A stretch of 64,000 nucleotides of DNA, from the NCBI GenBank assembly GCA_036365455.1, contig JAWQUS010000017.1, positions 3,224,001-3,288,000 of the forward strand, in the 5' to 3' direction. Position numbers and translations under genes: made by a program. How positions within the stretch are numbered: position 1 is the stretch's first letter; each line of letters begins with the position of its first letter. This DNA comes from Macrosoma leucophasiata. Lineage: Eukaryota > Arthropoda > Insecta > Lepidoptera > Hedylidae. A model generated the notes under the pieces. It saw only the letters and a list, made by a program, of their open reading frames with translations. It ran no database searches and was not told where the DNA came from. Shown here one piece after another: positions 39,879-50,877 of this stretch.

Positions 39879-39955
39879 GTGGGTGTTTGCATGTATGATC
39901 GAATACATGCATTTACCTCTACCTACCTCTTCGGGGATAAGAGACGTGAAGTCAC
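39879..39955 (+). repeat. Family S SINE 3' end joined to family A
   Basis: GTGGGTGTTTGCATGTATGA, CATTTACCTCTACCTACCTC, TTCGGGGAT. The shared GAGC..GTG junction suggests recombination between two repeats rather than insertion. Confidence 0.65.
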
Positions 39956-40039
39956 TTTTTTTTCGTAACCTTAATATCCCAAATAAGAAGCAGGTAGTTC
40001 TATCATTATAAATAATGAAGCCAAACAAACTCTTTTGTA

Positions 40040-40410
40040 AAGGAGATGTTGCAAAAATGTATGGACCTCCGGCCATGTATTGTACACAATATCATTAACA
40101 GGCAAAATAAATATAAAAACGTTTTTTACTGCATCTTTTCACTTATTTAGCTGTGTTTGCAGTTACAAAACATTATTTGCAGTTAGAATTGCAACTCAAA
40201 ACCAACATGGCGAATATGGCGGGCGATGCCATTTTGACAAATTACACTAATCATTATATTGAAAATGATAAAATCGTTTGAATTAAATGTGGTTGTAACT
40301 CTAAAATATATTCTTGAATAAATTCATTGTATTTTCTTCGGATTTTTCTTTTATTTACCCATTTTTTGTAAGTAGTGTACGAACCAGAGCCGAGCTCGCA
40401 ACATCTCCTT
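40040..40410. mobile_element. Family K TIR element, copy 2 (371 bp), TA duplication
   Basis: The ends AAGGAGATGTTGC and GCAACATCTCCTT are flanked by TA at 40038-40039 and 40411-40412. The interior is copy 1 minus about 260 bp (the CGATTATCAATTTTT part). TA flanks suggest a Tc1/mariner-type partner. Confidence 0.75.
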
Positions 40411-40412
40411 TA

Positions 40413-41040
40413 GTAAATGAAACAAAATATTTAAAAATAACTTTAATAGCAAGATTTTGGAAAGTTACTCATTTTAAGTATTTATTAAATCCAGCACGAG
40501 TTCATGAAACCATGTTCCTTATTCAATATTGGTTTGAAGTTAGGCAAAAAGTTATTTATATTTACTTAAGCTGATCAGAAGTCTGTTTTAAGGTTATATA
40601 ACTGTAAAGGTAGAAAGTGGCCATGTGCGATTCGGACTCGCGTTCACAGGGTTCTGTATAATTGAGAGATATCTGCACTCAAACTGCCTCAGACTTCTCA
40701 AATGGTTTTCCTGTAATTTTAGGTAAAGGACCGTTTTCGTATTTTTTTTTATGTTAGTCTGAGAAGGTTCGGAGCTAAAAGTACAGGAATCAATTTTCGC
40801 CTATCGTCTCATGGCGGTAGTCTCTACATTCGAGCTCTGACACTGAAGCCCACCAGTGTCCAAAATAGTACCAGAACGTATAGCTTCGGCCTCTTTCGCC
40901 GCCGACAGAGTATTCCTGCTAAACGATATGTGATGCTGCTTACTCACCCGCCGACAAAAAAGTTGGACATGTCGGCGGGATGGTAGGATTGGTTTGAATA
41001 CCTCCAGAAGAGATAGACAAGGCAGTGACTACTTCACTTT
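40413..41040. other. Unassigned DNA with moderately GC-rich part
   Basis: The segment 40765-40985 (TCATGGCGGTAGTCTCTACA, CTTTCGCCGCCGACAGAG, ATGTCGGCGGGATGG) is less AT-rich. I see no second copy or splice pattern and cannot assign it. Confidence 0.4.
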
Positions 41041-41044
41041 GTAA

Positions 41045-41145
41045 ATAATAATAATGATAATGGCAATCTTTGATACGTCCCACTGCTGGGCACGAGTCTC
41101 TCCCTTTCTTGTTAGGAGGCCTGGAGCCCACAACGTTAATATTCA
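41045..41145 (-). repeat. 5S-derived SINE tail fragment
   Basis: AATAATAATGATAATGGCAA, TCCCACTGCTGGGCACGAGT and GGAGGCCTGGAGC match the tail end of 55243-55589. The 5S head is missing. Confidence 0.6.
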
Positions 41146-41429
41146 AGTTTTCACTTCTGCCGGCTCTTACGGAGTGCATATTATTATATTATGTAGGTAT
41201 AGATCTTTCTTTTATCTTTCATTCTCTGTTAGTAGCACTAATTGATTAAAACTTTACAAAACTTTTAAATAATTGTCTATAAAAAATATTATGCATAGAA
41301 GTTTAAAATGGCCTTTTCGAAAATACGGTTCAGCTATGCTGATGGACGTATGACGATCAGCTTAAGTAACTTACACGACTGCGCGTTTAAACACATAATT
41401 AGCAATTTTTCGCATTCCTAGCAGCCTGT

Positions 41430-41612
41430 GTGCTTCTATCCCCGATGGCTATACGTCTAATATCGTGTACAGAGAAGCATTACTGTAAAGTAGATTTTTT
41501 TAGCTACCCAAAAGTGTTTAAGCTCCAAAATTAACCAAAATGTATATCCAATAGCGCTGCCTAAAGTCCCAAAGTCACTATTCCACGCGAACAAAGTCGC
41601 GGGCACAGCTAG
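41430..41612 (+). mobile_element. Helitron-like 3' end
   Basis: Matches 9650-9809. Ends ACGCGAACAAAGTCGCGGGC then ACAGCTAG-T. Confidence 0.5.
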
Positions 41613-42075
41613 TCATAAATAATTCTCGTACATCATAATTCACAAACAACACTGGGTAATGCGCGGTCATTGCGGAACGTATTTGACTTGACCCAAGTTT
41701 TCCCGGGTTAATTCTATTGTTTCATAAGGGTGACCACCCTATAGACCATACTATTTATACACCTACATTGAATATTTAAAAAAGTATATTCACTACTTTA
41801 TTTTGTAATTTGTTATCTCTGATTTATGAAAGCAACAACAATACCTTATTCTTAAGTATTTGTCAATTTTGGCAGATTTTTACCGTTTTGACGGTTGTCG
41901 GCAGGATCTAAATTATGCGATTCGCAGATGTCAATGAGATTAAAAAAAATACAAAATTTACAGGGTGCCAATACAAAACTTTTCTAAAGAAAAAAAAGGT
42001 ACTCCGCGACCAGGTGATCAAAGCATTAATAACTTAGTTATGGTTATTTCTATTGTTTATTTTTAATTTTTTTAG
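41613..42075. other. Unassigned AT-rich DNA
   Basis: No feature recognised. Confidence 0.45.
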
Positions 42076-42079
42076 TAAT

Positions 42080-42560
42080 GTGAAGTGCCCGATTATATAT
42101 GAAAAAACTAAGCTCATGCATATTTGTTCCAGTCACAATCGAACTTCTCAATGTACAAAATTAATAGCACGTAGCCATAAGTGTTTGCATGATCCAAACT
42201 GTGTTGTACGTGGTTGTGAATTAATTGAGCAGGTACAGCGGTACACATATTTGGGATTGATAATTGACCATAGATTTACTTGGAGGCCACACATAGAAGC
42301 GACATGTGCGAAGTTGAGAGCAATTATGGCAAAATTTAAAATAGTAAGAAACAGAGTTATAATATATTGCTTCAACTGTATAAAGCATTGGCGGAAAGTA
42401 TCATTGCTTATGGTTTTAGCAGCTACGGTCGAACGTTCAAGTCATATATCGATCAAATATTTAGACTACAAGTAAGAATATTAAAAGTAATTTTACCAAA
42501 TAGAAAGGTAACATGTCCAAAGTTTTTCCAATTGCGTGTGGACACCGTACACTAAAACAT
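42080..42560 (+). pseudogene. Jockey-like LINE RT/C-terminal fragment, frameshifted
   Basis: The first frame contains YEKTKLMHICSS, EQVQRYTYLGLIIDHRFTW, and RPHIEATCAKLRAIMAKFK. Y-L-G-L-x-I-D-x-x-F-x-W-x-x-H-I is the hallmark just after the RT catalytic core in jockey/CR1-type elements. The second frame continues LQLYKALAESIIAYGFSSYG then IDQIFRLQVRILKVILPNRK. A frameshift near 42365 separates them. It is older than, and different from, the LINE at 38476. Confidence 0.72.
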
Positions 42561-43535
42561 ATGAAAGTTGATAGTTTGCGGACTCGTATTTCACATCACA
42601 ACTGTTTCCTTAACAAACTCATTCGTGCTGAAGTAAAGCAAACTTTGGTAACATTTAACGAGTGCAAGATAGAGCAAATATTAATATTGTAAGAGCATAT
42701 TTTGTTCATTCTGACCAAAGTTCTCGTGATGTTATTCTAATTATATTGAAAAGTTTCTCTACGCTTTTGTATGGATGGGAAGCTTTCTGGTTTTATTGAG
42801 TTACCATATTTTATATTTGAACAAGAGAACCACGCGATTTTGTTTGCTTCTAGAATTTTCTCATGCAAATATTTTCGTTTCGTTTTCGTTCTTAGTTGAT
42901 TTTCTAGTCTGTGAAAAATTGAGGAATATTCTAAATTTATTTTTATTCCGAGTTCTAGTTTTACGCTGTCCGTAATTTTTAAAAGCAGTCACGTTCTTCA
43001 AATGTAGTATTCTTTTGTACGAGTGTATTATAATTTTGCGAAAATTCAAATTTAAATATTTTAGTTTCCATAAATTGTTTTTTATGCCTAAATTATCTGC
43101 TGCTTTAATATGATATTATTAAAATATTTTCATGTTATTTAGATAAGCAGACTATGAAATCTTAATGGTAGAGTGACTACACTAGTGTTGCAGAAGAGTA
43201 TGAAGAATGAATGAATATTTTAGTCTTCCCGGAAAACGTTTTTTTTTACATATGTAACTAGAAAAAATACACAAAACTTTCTTAACAGTCTTATTGAATT
43301 TTGCATTTTTTTTTTTTAGATTTGTTTCATAACATTTCAAACAACATATGAATAAAAGTATATGGATACAAAAAACCCTTATTGTGTTTGTCCTGGCACC
43401 GTTACATCCGAAGCTCGCATCTAATATTACTGATAATTATTAAGCAGTCGAAAATTTACAACATTGGTGAAATACAACATTTACCTACGTGAACATTTTT
43501 GACTCAAAATTATAAAAAAAAATACTTTTCTCTAC
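42561..43535. other. Unassigned AT-rich DNA, possibly LINE 3' part at its start
   Basis: The first 250 bp may continue the LINE fragment (AAGTTGATAGTTTGCGGACT, CGTATTTCACATC), with broken frames. The remainder has no recognisable feature. Confidence 0.4.
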
Positions 43536-43540
43536 TTTTT

Positions 43541-43834
43541 TTACGTAATGAAATAGGCAAAGAAGCATGCAGTTCACATTGATGTAAAGTGATGAATGTA
43601 GCCTATAGGCCGCCAGCCTGTAGGCTGCAGTCATCACTTCGTGTGGGTTTTTATAGTCACCCACACAAAGAACAGAGGTCAAAATGCAGATGCGTTACCA
43701 CTTCTGCCGGAAATAACAGGGCCATACAATACCACCTGACCGAAATACGATAGTGAACCATTTAGCAGCAACTATATTAGGTAACGTGGTGGTGCCTACG
43801 CCCGCGAGCTCCGTCACTGGAGCTCTACCACCAG
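43541..43834 (-). repeat. Family A repeat (A1) with an internal inverted piece
   Basis: Normal order except that 43605-43650 contains CCTGTAGGCTGCAGTCATCA, the reverse complement of the neighbouring GCAG..ATAGG part. It ends GCTCTACCACCAGTTG. Confidence 0.8.
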
Positions 43835-44407
43835 TTGAAATATAAAATACCTTCCAAAAAATTTCTGAAATTCTTGAAGAAATATTTTATTTACTTACTT
43901 CATGTTATTTAGAATTGCAACAAATATCGGTGAGCCATGTAAAACACCGCCGTCTGTGGCTCATAACCACTCAGAGCGCTTGCCAAGCCGCAGCGCCAAA
44001 TTATTTTTGTCAACCTATCTTATTGAAGAAATTCACATGTTCTATAAAATCAGGTAGTCACGTCAGTAAGTTTGTACAGCAAACAAGTTCACAGTTTTCA
44101 ATATTTGTAATGAGCTTGCCAATTCCGGGCATGCCTCGATGTTACATTGATTAGGAAAATGTCTTTAATTTGAATTATTTCGAATTGAATTAAGGCTTTG
44201 GGAGTCAGTTTATTTTACTTGAATTGAGATTCAGATTTAATGCATTTTTTGTAATACAATATAGCGTGGTGGAATATGACACGTGCATAAATTGTTGCTA
44301 AATAAATGGTGTTATAAACAAAATAAGCTAGTATTTTATATGAATAAAATTCCTTTTTATGAATTCCTAAAAAAACCTTTATACAGTGTAACTATTATAT
44401 ATAACTG

Positions 44408-44738
44408 CAACTGCAACTGCCTCGGTAGTCTGGTGGTAGCAGGTCACTACTACTACGTTGAAGTCCTGGGTTCAATTCCCGGGCAGGGGGTTATCAGGGG
44501 GTTATTAGCAGGGGGTTCTATTGGGATTTTTCAATTTCTGGAAAGTTCGCAGTACCTCGAATTTTGGCAATGTGCCTTTAAGTTTTGTAATTGTGTTGTG
44601 TGAGATGTCAACAGGCTCGCCGCCTGTTACATGGGCCAAAACGTGACCGGCGAATCGTGGGTGTTTGCATGTATGCTAGAATGCATGCATTTACCTCTAC
44701 CTACCCCTTCGGGGATTACAGGCGTGAAGGTACGTTAC
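44408..44738 (+). mobile_element. tRNA-derived SINE (family S), copy 5, plus strand
   Basis: Head CTGCCTCGGTAGTCTGGTGG (A box TAGTCTGGTGG), B box GGGTTCAATTCCCGGG, then a GGGGGTTATCAGG duplication, TGTTACATGGGCCAAAACGT, and tail CTACCCCTTCGGGGATTACA. It is full length. Confidence 0.85.
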
Positions 44739-45138
44739 GTACGTTTATAATATATACAATTCATAAATACTCTATTTCATTTATGTACACCTAGAGCTTC
44801 AACAAAATATCTGTGAGCCAAGTATTATTATCATCCGATGCTCATGAATACTCAGTACTAACACAGCCTGAGTTGCTGTTACGAATTCTTATAATTCTTT
44901 AGTTAGCCTGCGGTACTAGAGCTTGCCAAACCGCAGCCAATTAACTTTTGTCAACTGGCCATATTTAAGAAATTCACATGTTCTTTAAAATCAGGTACAG
45001 TCACGTCGGCAAATTGGTACAGTAAACAACTTCACAGTTTTTAATATGAGTAATGAGCTTGCCGATTCCGGGCATGTCTCGATGTTACGTTGATTAGGAA
45101 AATGTCTTTAATTTGTGTTCGATTTGAATTATTTCGAA

Positions 45139-45265
45139 TTGAATTCATCATCAATGTCGCACTCTTCATCACTGAAGGTCGTGTCCATCCTGAAGTGTCT
45201 TGGTGGCTTTGGTCACCAGATTCTTCCAATCTAGCCTGTCTACGGCCTTCTTCATGGCTTTTGTT
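45139..45265 (-). repeat. Possible RTE-like LINE fragment
   Basis: CATCATCAATGTCGCACTC and CACCAGATTCTTCCAATCTA, then GCCTGTCTACGGCCTTCTTC, resemble the reverse complement of C-terminal coding DNA of RTE-like elements. No clear frame is left. Confidence 0.3.
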
Positions 45266-45905
45266 ATGGGGAGGCCAGTGAGTTAAAAGAAGTGAGTGAG
45301 GCGAATCGAATTAAAGGGCATAATAAGTTGGCTTTGTTAGTCTGTTAATTTTGTAATATATTTATATCTGTGAGCCAATTAAAATATTACTACCACCTGC
45401 GCTAATATGCCTAAGTATAATCATCACGCGTGGTATTAACATCCCCATTGACAGGTGTTTTTACCACGCGTGTCGACATAATGTTCAGTCATTTTATATG
45501 AGCCGTTTCACAACTCCCACATCATATACAACTTTGAATCGTCATATCTTAAAAACTGTTCATTTATTTGACTTTACTGGAGAGCACTTTTACATCGTCA
45601 TTTTTTTAAAGAAACGAAACAATTATGTTTAATATGGAAAAAGAATCAATTATTTACAAATTCAACAAAAATCAATTATTTGTTATTCAGCGGACAACGT
45701 AGTGTTACAAACACAATATTTATTATGTAGGTATTTTTCCTATACCTACTTTTTGAAATTACCAATCACCACGTCGGAGAATTGACAAAGTTCACAGTTT
45801 TCAATATGAGTAATGAGCTTGCCGATTCCGGGCATGACTCGATGTTACATTGATTAGAAAGAAATCTTTAATTTGTGTTCGATTTATTCTGGAATTGAAA
45901 GGTAT

Positions 45906-46350
45906 GGTAATTTGTAAATCAATTTATTTAAACTGGCTTTTCGTGAGGACGCTCTGACTTTTTGAATTTCATTATTTTGCACTAGGTTTTCGACACAGAG
46001 CAACACCGGCTGGGAGTAGCTATATGCAGGCTTTCCCCTCTGTCAAAATACAAGCCTAAATGAGCCTATACTTGTCGCCTATATGTTTAAATGTATGCGT
46101 GAAATTGTTTGTGTATTTTGTTAAAGTCAAGGTGTGAGTTTCATAGTAATAGACGATTTTTGTAGAGTGCGTGTGTATCGCACGCATGTCCCCCCGCAAA
46201 AAAGGACAGACTGTTTTGCATCGGTAATAAACGCTATGGCTACACTCCTCCAGTCCGCCGCGGCCGGTGGCCCGTGTTGCTCTATGGTTTGTGTAGTGAA
46301 ATACAACTTCAATTACCTTGTAGCTGCGTTTCACGAATACGTGTTTTTTC
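45906..46350. other. Unassigned, with GC-rich patch 46160-46290
   Basis: The patch holds GTATCGCACGCATGTCCCCC and CTCCAGTCCGCCGCGGCCGG. Frames of 61-92 codons cross it on both strands. There is no motif or splice pattern, and it might be an old repeat or a regulatory island. Confidence 0.3.
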
Positions 46351-46353
46351 TTA

Positions 46354-46490
46354 GTGTGAGATTCACAGACTGCACTACGACTTTACTTTGAGCAAAGTAT
46401 GGTTAGAACTGTCAGTATAGTACGAGTTATGACAGTTCTAAGCGTACTTTGCTCAAAGTAAAGTAGATGTGCGGTCTGTGAATCTCACCC
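46354..46490. mobile_element. PIF/Harbinger-like MITE (family P), copy 2
   Basis: 137 bp with inverted ends GTGTGAGATTCACAGACTGC and GCGGTCTGTGAATCTCACCC, TTA at 46351-46353 and 46491-46493. Confidence 0.75.
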
Positions 46491-46493
46491 TTA

Positions 46494-46728
46494 GAGTTTG
46501 ACCTACCTATATGTTAAATTTCATCACTATTTGATAAAGGTCTGGTCGTGAGAACGTAGACAGGTAGATACAATCAGGTACTTTGACCGAAAATATTATT
46601 AAGTAAAGCTTTTTTCTGCTTTGAAAATCTGATTCATTTCTCATAGTTAAAGCTCTTTAAAACAGATATCCGTATATTTAATTACGTTCTTCGAATTATT
46701 TTCGACGAAATACTTTTCACAGATTATT
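46494..46728. other. Unassigned DNA
   Basis: No feature recognised. Confidence 0.45.
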
Positions 46729-46729
46729 C

Positions 46730-47085
46730 ACTGGTAGTAGAGCTCCACTAATGGAGATATCGGGCTTAGGCACCATCGCAGTACTTAATCTACTCGCCGA
46801 TAAATGAAACTGTTAAGCACTATCCTGTTTCGGGCAGGTGATAATGTATAGCCCTCTAATTTCCAGCACAGAGGTTTTACGGACGGGTGGAGGCACCGTC
46901 GCATTATCTACCGCTTATATCTGCCGTCAAATGGTAGTGTTCAAGACTATTGTATTCCCGTTAGAGGTATAGCAATAATGAGTGCAGACCGCTCGAGGCG
47001 GTCGGGCACTGGTTGCTCTAGTGATTTATGACCCTTACCATCAATGTGAGCTGCATGCTTGGTTGTCACCTTCATTACTTTAAAA
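46730..47085 (+). repeat. Two joined diverged family A pieces
   Basis: An A1-like 5' half (46730-46878, to AGCACAGAGGTTTTAC) is followed by an A2-like copy (GGAGGCACCGTCGCATTATC to TTGTCACCTTCATTAC). Junction at about 46880. Confidence 0.65.
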
Positions 47086-47510
47086 AAATGCCATCACTGT
47101 GAACTGTATGCTTGTTTGCCCCTTCATAGCAACAAAAAAGAAAGTGTATAAAGAAATATTCAGAAATTATGTTCCATATTTTATTTATACGATTTACCTT
47201 ATTAAAACATTAGTGTAGCTGTAATTTTACCTTTTTCCTTCAACAGAACATAATATTATTATCGTTAGCACTCAGTCCCTCACTGAATATAACACGGTGC
47301 CAGCAATTTAACCATTTTACAGCCATACTTAAAAGGTATTTAGCGATAAGAAATCATTGCTTTCGTTTTTATGAAACGAAACCTGAAGTCTCTTTTTAGT
47401 TGCAATTTTAGTATTCATATATTTTAAAGAGAACATTGCCGATTTTTGGTGGTCATTTAGTAACTGATTGGCTGCAGAATCAGGTAGATTATGCTTGATG
47501 GTGTTTATAA
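47086..47510. other. Unassigned AT-rich DNA, small family A scrap at its start
   Basis: ATCACTGTGAACTGTATGCT at 47092 is one more family A 3' end. The rest has no feature. Confidence 0.45.
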
Positions 47511-47511
47511 C

Positions 47512-47830
47512 ATTTTTTTTATTTATGCTTAGCGGCAAACACGCTTGTAGGTGACGTTGATATTTAGTAATGTTTTGTGATGACTACAACCTATAGAAAT
47601 CTTCACAAAAACCAGAGGTCAAAATGCAGATGCGTTGCCACTCCTAAGACCTAAGTTTAACAACCGGTTAGATGGTAATGTATGGCTCCGTAATAACTGT
47701 TACAGAGACAACTCTCTGTAACAGTTATTACGGAGTCATACATTCTCTGTAACAGTTATTACGGAGCCATACATTACCATCTAACCGGAAAACGATAGTG
47801 GTGAATACTACCATTTGGCTACATATACAT
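47512..47830 (-). repeat. Family A2 repeat containing a palindrome
   Basis: ATTTATGCTTAGCGGCAAAC to ACTACCATTTGGCTAC. The centre is expanded by the palindrome at 47664-47788. Confidence 0.75.
47664..47788. repeat. Perfect 45-bp-arm palindrome with a 31-bp tandem copy in the spacer
   Basis: The arms 47664-47708 and 47744-47788 are exact reverse complements (starting CCGGTTAGATGGTAATG). The spacer holds a 31-bp copy (47713-47743) of the first part of the right arm with one mismatch (GGAGTC for GGAGCC). Confidence 0.88.
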
Positions 47831-48345
47831 TAATACATAGTATAGAATTGCCAGTCCCATATGAATCGAGTCTATGTCACATAGACACGTGTGCAAAGAT
47901 GCTAAAAGACTACAGATTAAACACATTTATACAGGTGGTAGAGCTCCAGCGAAAGAGCTCGCGGTCGTAGAAACCACCGCATTACCTAATATACTTGCCG
48001 CTAAATGGTAGTGTTCAGCTCTATCGTGTTCCGGTCAGGTGGTAATGAACGGCCCTGTAATTCCCGGCACAGAGGCAAAACACCTTAGGCCTCAGGAGTG
48101 GTAACGCATCTTTATTTCGACCTCTGGTTTTTCTGTAAGTGTCTATAGGCTGCAGTCATCGTTTAACATAAATGTTAACTGCATGCTTGTTTACCACTTC
48201 CTTTACATAAAATAAAAAAAAACTACCATTTGGCGGAGGATACAATAATACTAATAAAAAAATACTAGAATTTCCAGTCCCGTATGAATCGAGTCTATGT
48301 CACATAGACACGTGAGCAAATAAGCTAAAAGACTACAGATTAAAA
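47806..48345. repeat. Direct duplication of about 125 bp flanking a family A copy
   Basis: The segments 47806-47926 and 48226-48345 share ACTACCATTTGGC, ATGAATCGAGTCTATGTCAC, ATAGACACGTG and GCTAAAAGACTACAGATTAA. Family A lies between. A related sequence in reverse is at 52040-52130 (TAGTCTTTTAGCCTCTTTGC). Confidence 0.8.
47932..48217 (+). repeat. Family A repeat (A1), full length
   Basis: CAGGTGGTAGAGCTCCAGCG to TACATAAAATAAAAAAAAAC. Confidence 0.86.
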
Positions 48346-48630
48346 ACATTGGATTTCCTTTATAATGCATTTCGCTGTGAAAGCCTATTATAAAACTACA
48401 CACAAACTGTCTCCACAGAGATAGTAGTTTGGTATTCGCATTTGCTCGCAGATGACCTTTTTTACATTTTTTAAATGTATGCTTCAAGCTGCAGGGTTGG
48501 TTTCTAAAATACGCTTACACTCACAGACCCACACCAGTCAATGATAGACCTATGTCGTTTGTGCCGTTATACATACACAACACATACACAAACACACAGA
48601 CCCGAAACAAATATCTATAAGCCATACAAT
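48346..48630. other. Unassigned DNA
   Basis: A CACACAACACATACACAAAC stretch (48570-48600) is low-complexity. Nothing else recognised. Confidence 0.45.
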
Positions 48631-48631
48631 T

Positions 48632-48935
48632 ACTGATGGTAGAGCTCCAGTGACGGGGCTCGCGGGCGTAGACACCACCGCATTACCTAATATATTTGCC
48701 GCTAAATGGTAGTGTTTGGCACTATCGTGTTCCGGTCAGATGTTAATGTACGGCCCTGTAATTTCTGGAACAGAGGCAAACAACATATATAAAACCTTAG
48801 GCCTCAGGAGTGGCAATGCATCTACATTTTGACCTCTGGTCATTGTGTGGGTATCTATAGGCTGCAGTCATCACTTAACATCAATGTGAACTGCATGCTT
48901 GTTTGCCACTTCAATTACATAAAAAAAGAAAAAAA
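48632..48935 (+). repeat. Family A repeat (A1), full length with 12-bp insertion
   Basis: ACTGATGGTAGAGCTCCAGT to CATAAAAAAAGAAAAAAAAA. The extra piece ACAACATATATAAAACC splits the usual ACACCTTAGG part. Confidence 0.86.
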
Positions 48936-49480
48936 AAAGTATTTGTCCGAGGATCGAAACCGCTGGGCCAATAGTAACGACTTGGATTTTTGATAGGCAA
49001 CCTAGTGGATATACATTCTCTAGAATCTCTAGATTATAAATATGCATAAAAATTAGGTTTGCAGCATGTCTGGATGAACGAAATGATTCTGCAGTGGGAT
49101 CCTAATCCATAAGGAAACGCCAAGTAAAGCCATCTTCATTGCTCTCTGCGTGACCTTGTGCTTTCTTATGAAGCCTGTAGTGAACTGGTTTCACTTCCGA
49201 ATGTTATCCTGGTCAAAGGCTTTCATTTGAAGACATTGCAGTAGGTAAATTTAAATAACCCACATATATTAGATATTGAATGGCCTTAATATATTTCAGC
49301 GAAAAATCTAAAACCTCTTTCAGTCCAAAACATCCTTTCACGGGTTAAAAGGCGGGCGTTCAAAGAGATAAACTTTACGAAGGCGGATGTGACGAGCACC
49401 TTGCTCGTTAGCGACCTCTAGTTCCGGTGAGGTGTACGTTTAGACTGCGATAGCATGTGGAAAAAATAATTATAGCACAA
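48936..49480. other. Unassigned, mixed composition
   Basis: The segment 49080-49210 (GGAAACGCCAAGTAAAGCCA, CATTGCTCTCTGCGTGACC) is less AT-rich and has no frame over 60 codons. It is not matched elsewhere in this window. Confidence 0.35.
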
Positions 49481-49483
49481 TAG

Positions 49484-49600
49484 CGGCCCGCCCCGGCTTC
49501 GCACGGGTGCAGTGCTACCTACATTTCTACTATGATAATAAAATATATATATTTATCCTATAGCATATAGGTATAGCTCTATAAAAGTGTAGCGTTCTGA
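49484..49600 (-). repeat. Helitron-like 3' end fragment, reverse
   Basis: TAGCGGCCCGCCCCGGCTTC then GCACGGGTGCA is the reverse of the end block at 33955-33990. Confidence 0.5.
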
Positions 49601-49796
49601 TTGTGAAAGAATTTTCGTGATCGGTTTAGTGTTGCTGAGGATTATCCCCTACAAACAAACAAACAAACAATCAAAATTACAAACTTTATCTCTTCACAAC
49701 TTTAAATTTTGTAATAACATATTTTTAGCAAAATCTAGTTATACGAATGAGCTTAGGGTCCATGGTGATAAACTGACAAAAAAAATCTACTGTCGG

Positions 49797-50030
49797 CGTA
49801 CTACCTAACCCATTTGCTGGCAAACGGTAGCGTTCAATACTATCTTTTTTCGGTTCGAGGTTGACGTATGGCCCCATAGTAACTTTGGGGCAAAAAACTT
49901 AAGGTGCACGGGTGGAATTACATCTGCATTTTGATTATCAGTTTTTGTGTTTAAGTAGTGAATACTAGATTCACCTACGATCCGCATGAACTGCATGTTT
50001 GCTTTGCCATCTTCAATGCATAAACAACAA
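49797..50030 (+). repeat. Family A2 repeat, strongly diverged
   Basis: GGCGTACTACCTAACCCATT, GTAGCGTTCAATACTATC and GAACTGCATGTTTGCTTTGC keep the order. Confidence 0.6.
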
Positions 50031-50875
50031 TGAATCTATACCATTAGTTCCAAAGACATAGGTCGAAAAATGGTTTTATACAATTTTATCCATTTCATCA
50101 AAACACTGCTCCTATCAAAGACTATGGCAGAGCCTGTACCTTATACACTTCTTGAATTTCAAATACATCGATATTAAAATTAATTTGAATACCAAAGAAT
50201 TTTGCTCAATAAATTGGCACCGACATTATTCATTTCTATTTGACGTCTGCTCTGAATAAAATATTGACAATTTGAACATCAATACATATGCAAATATGAG
50301 GATATTATAATATTTATTCTATCGGGGTAAAAAGATAATGGGATCAATATTTTTTTATAAGAAATGAAATTTAAGAAAAAATTAAAATAAGCATTGATTA
50401 CTTCCTACTCTTATGCTTGTAATAAGCTTAAAAAGGAAACAGACTCATATATCACTGCTTCTCTCGAGTAAAGAGATTATGATTATTAAACTTTTTTTTT
50501 CACTTAGTTAAAATTAAAACATAATTCTAAATGATCGATAACAATACCACCATACCCAAACTGTACTTCGTACGAAGCAAATTGCTAAAAATGTGATGTA
50601 TAGCAATAAGATAACACTGCTGTTCTTGTTTTCTTTTTCATACAGTTTAAATTGATATGAATATAAATATACAAAAACTAGTTTTATTTCAATGAGTGCA
50701 GCTCGCAAAAACCTAAGAACATACTATGAATATAAAACCAAAGATTTCCATATAGATGCCTCTGTGCCGAAATTTATGACTGATATCAATACAAAAGTGT
50801 TAATAACCAATTGACTGAAACTCTACTACTAGACATATTAATATAAAAAGAAAAAAATAGCAAGGCAATGATTTT
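50031..50875. other. Unassigned AT-rich DNA
   Basis: A family D end scrap (GCTCGCAAAAACCTAAGAAC) lies at 50700-50722, followed by a possible family A scrap at 50740-50790. Nothing else. Confidence 0.45.
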
Positions 50876-50877
50876 GA

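Larger units (their letters stand above)
43910..45905 (+). repeat. Three dispersed direct copies of one roughly 250-bp sequence
   Basis: Copies lie at 43910-44260, 44810-45140 and 45770-45905. Shared blocks are ACATGTTCTATAAAATCAGG (or TTTAAAATC), TTCACAGTTTTCAATAT, GTAATGAGCTTGCCGATTCC, GGGCATG.CTCGATGTTAC and GAAAATGTCTTTAATTTG. Spacing is about 0.95 kb, and a SINE lies between the first two. Confidence 0.75.

Noticed and set aside
46050..46391. Gene at a GC-rich patch with frames on both strands
   Set aside because: The longest frames overlap on opposite strands, have no motif, and no splice sites or start context single out one of them.
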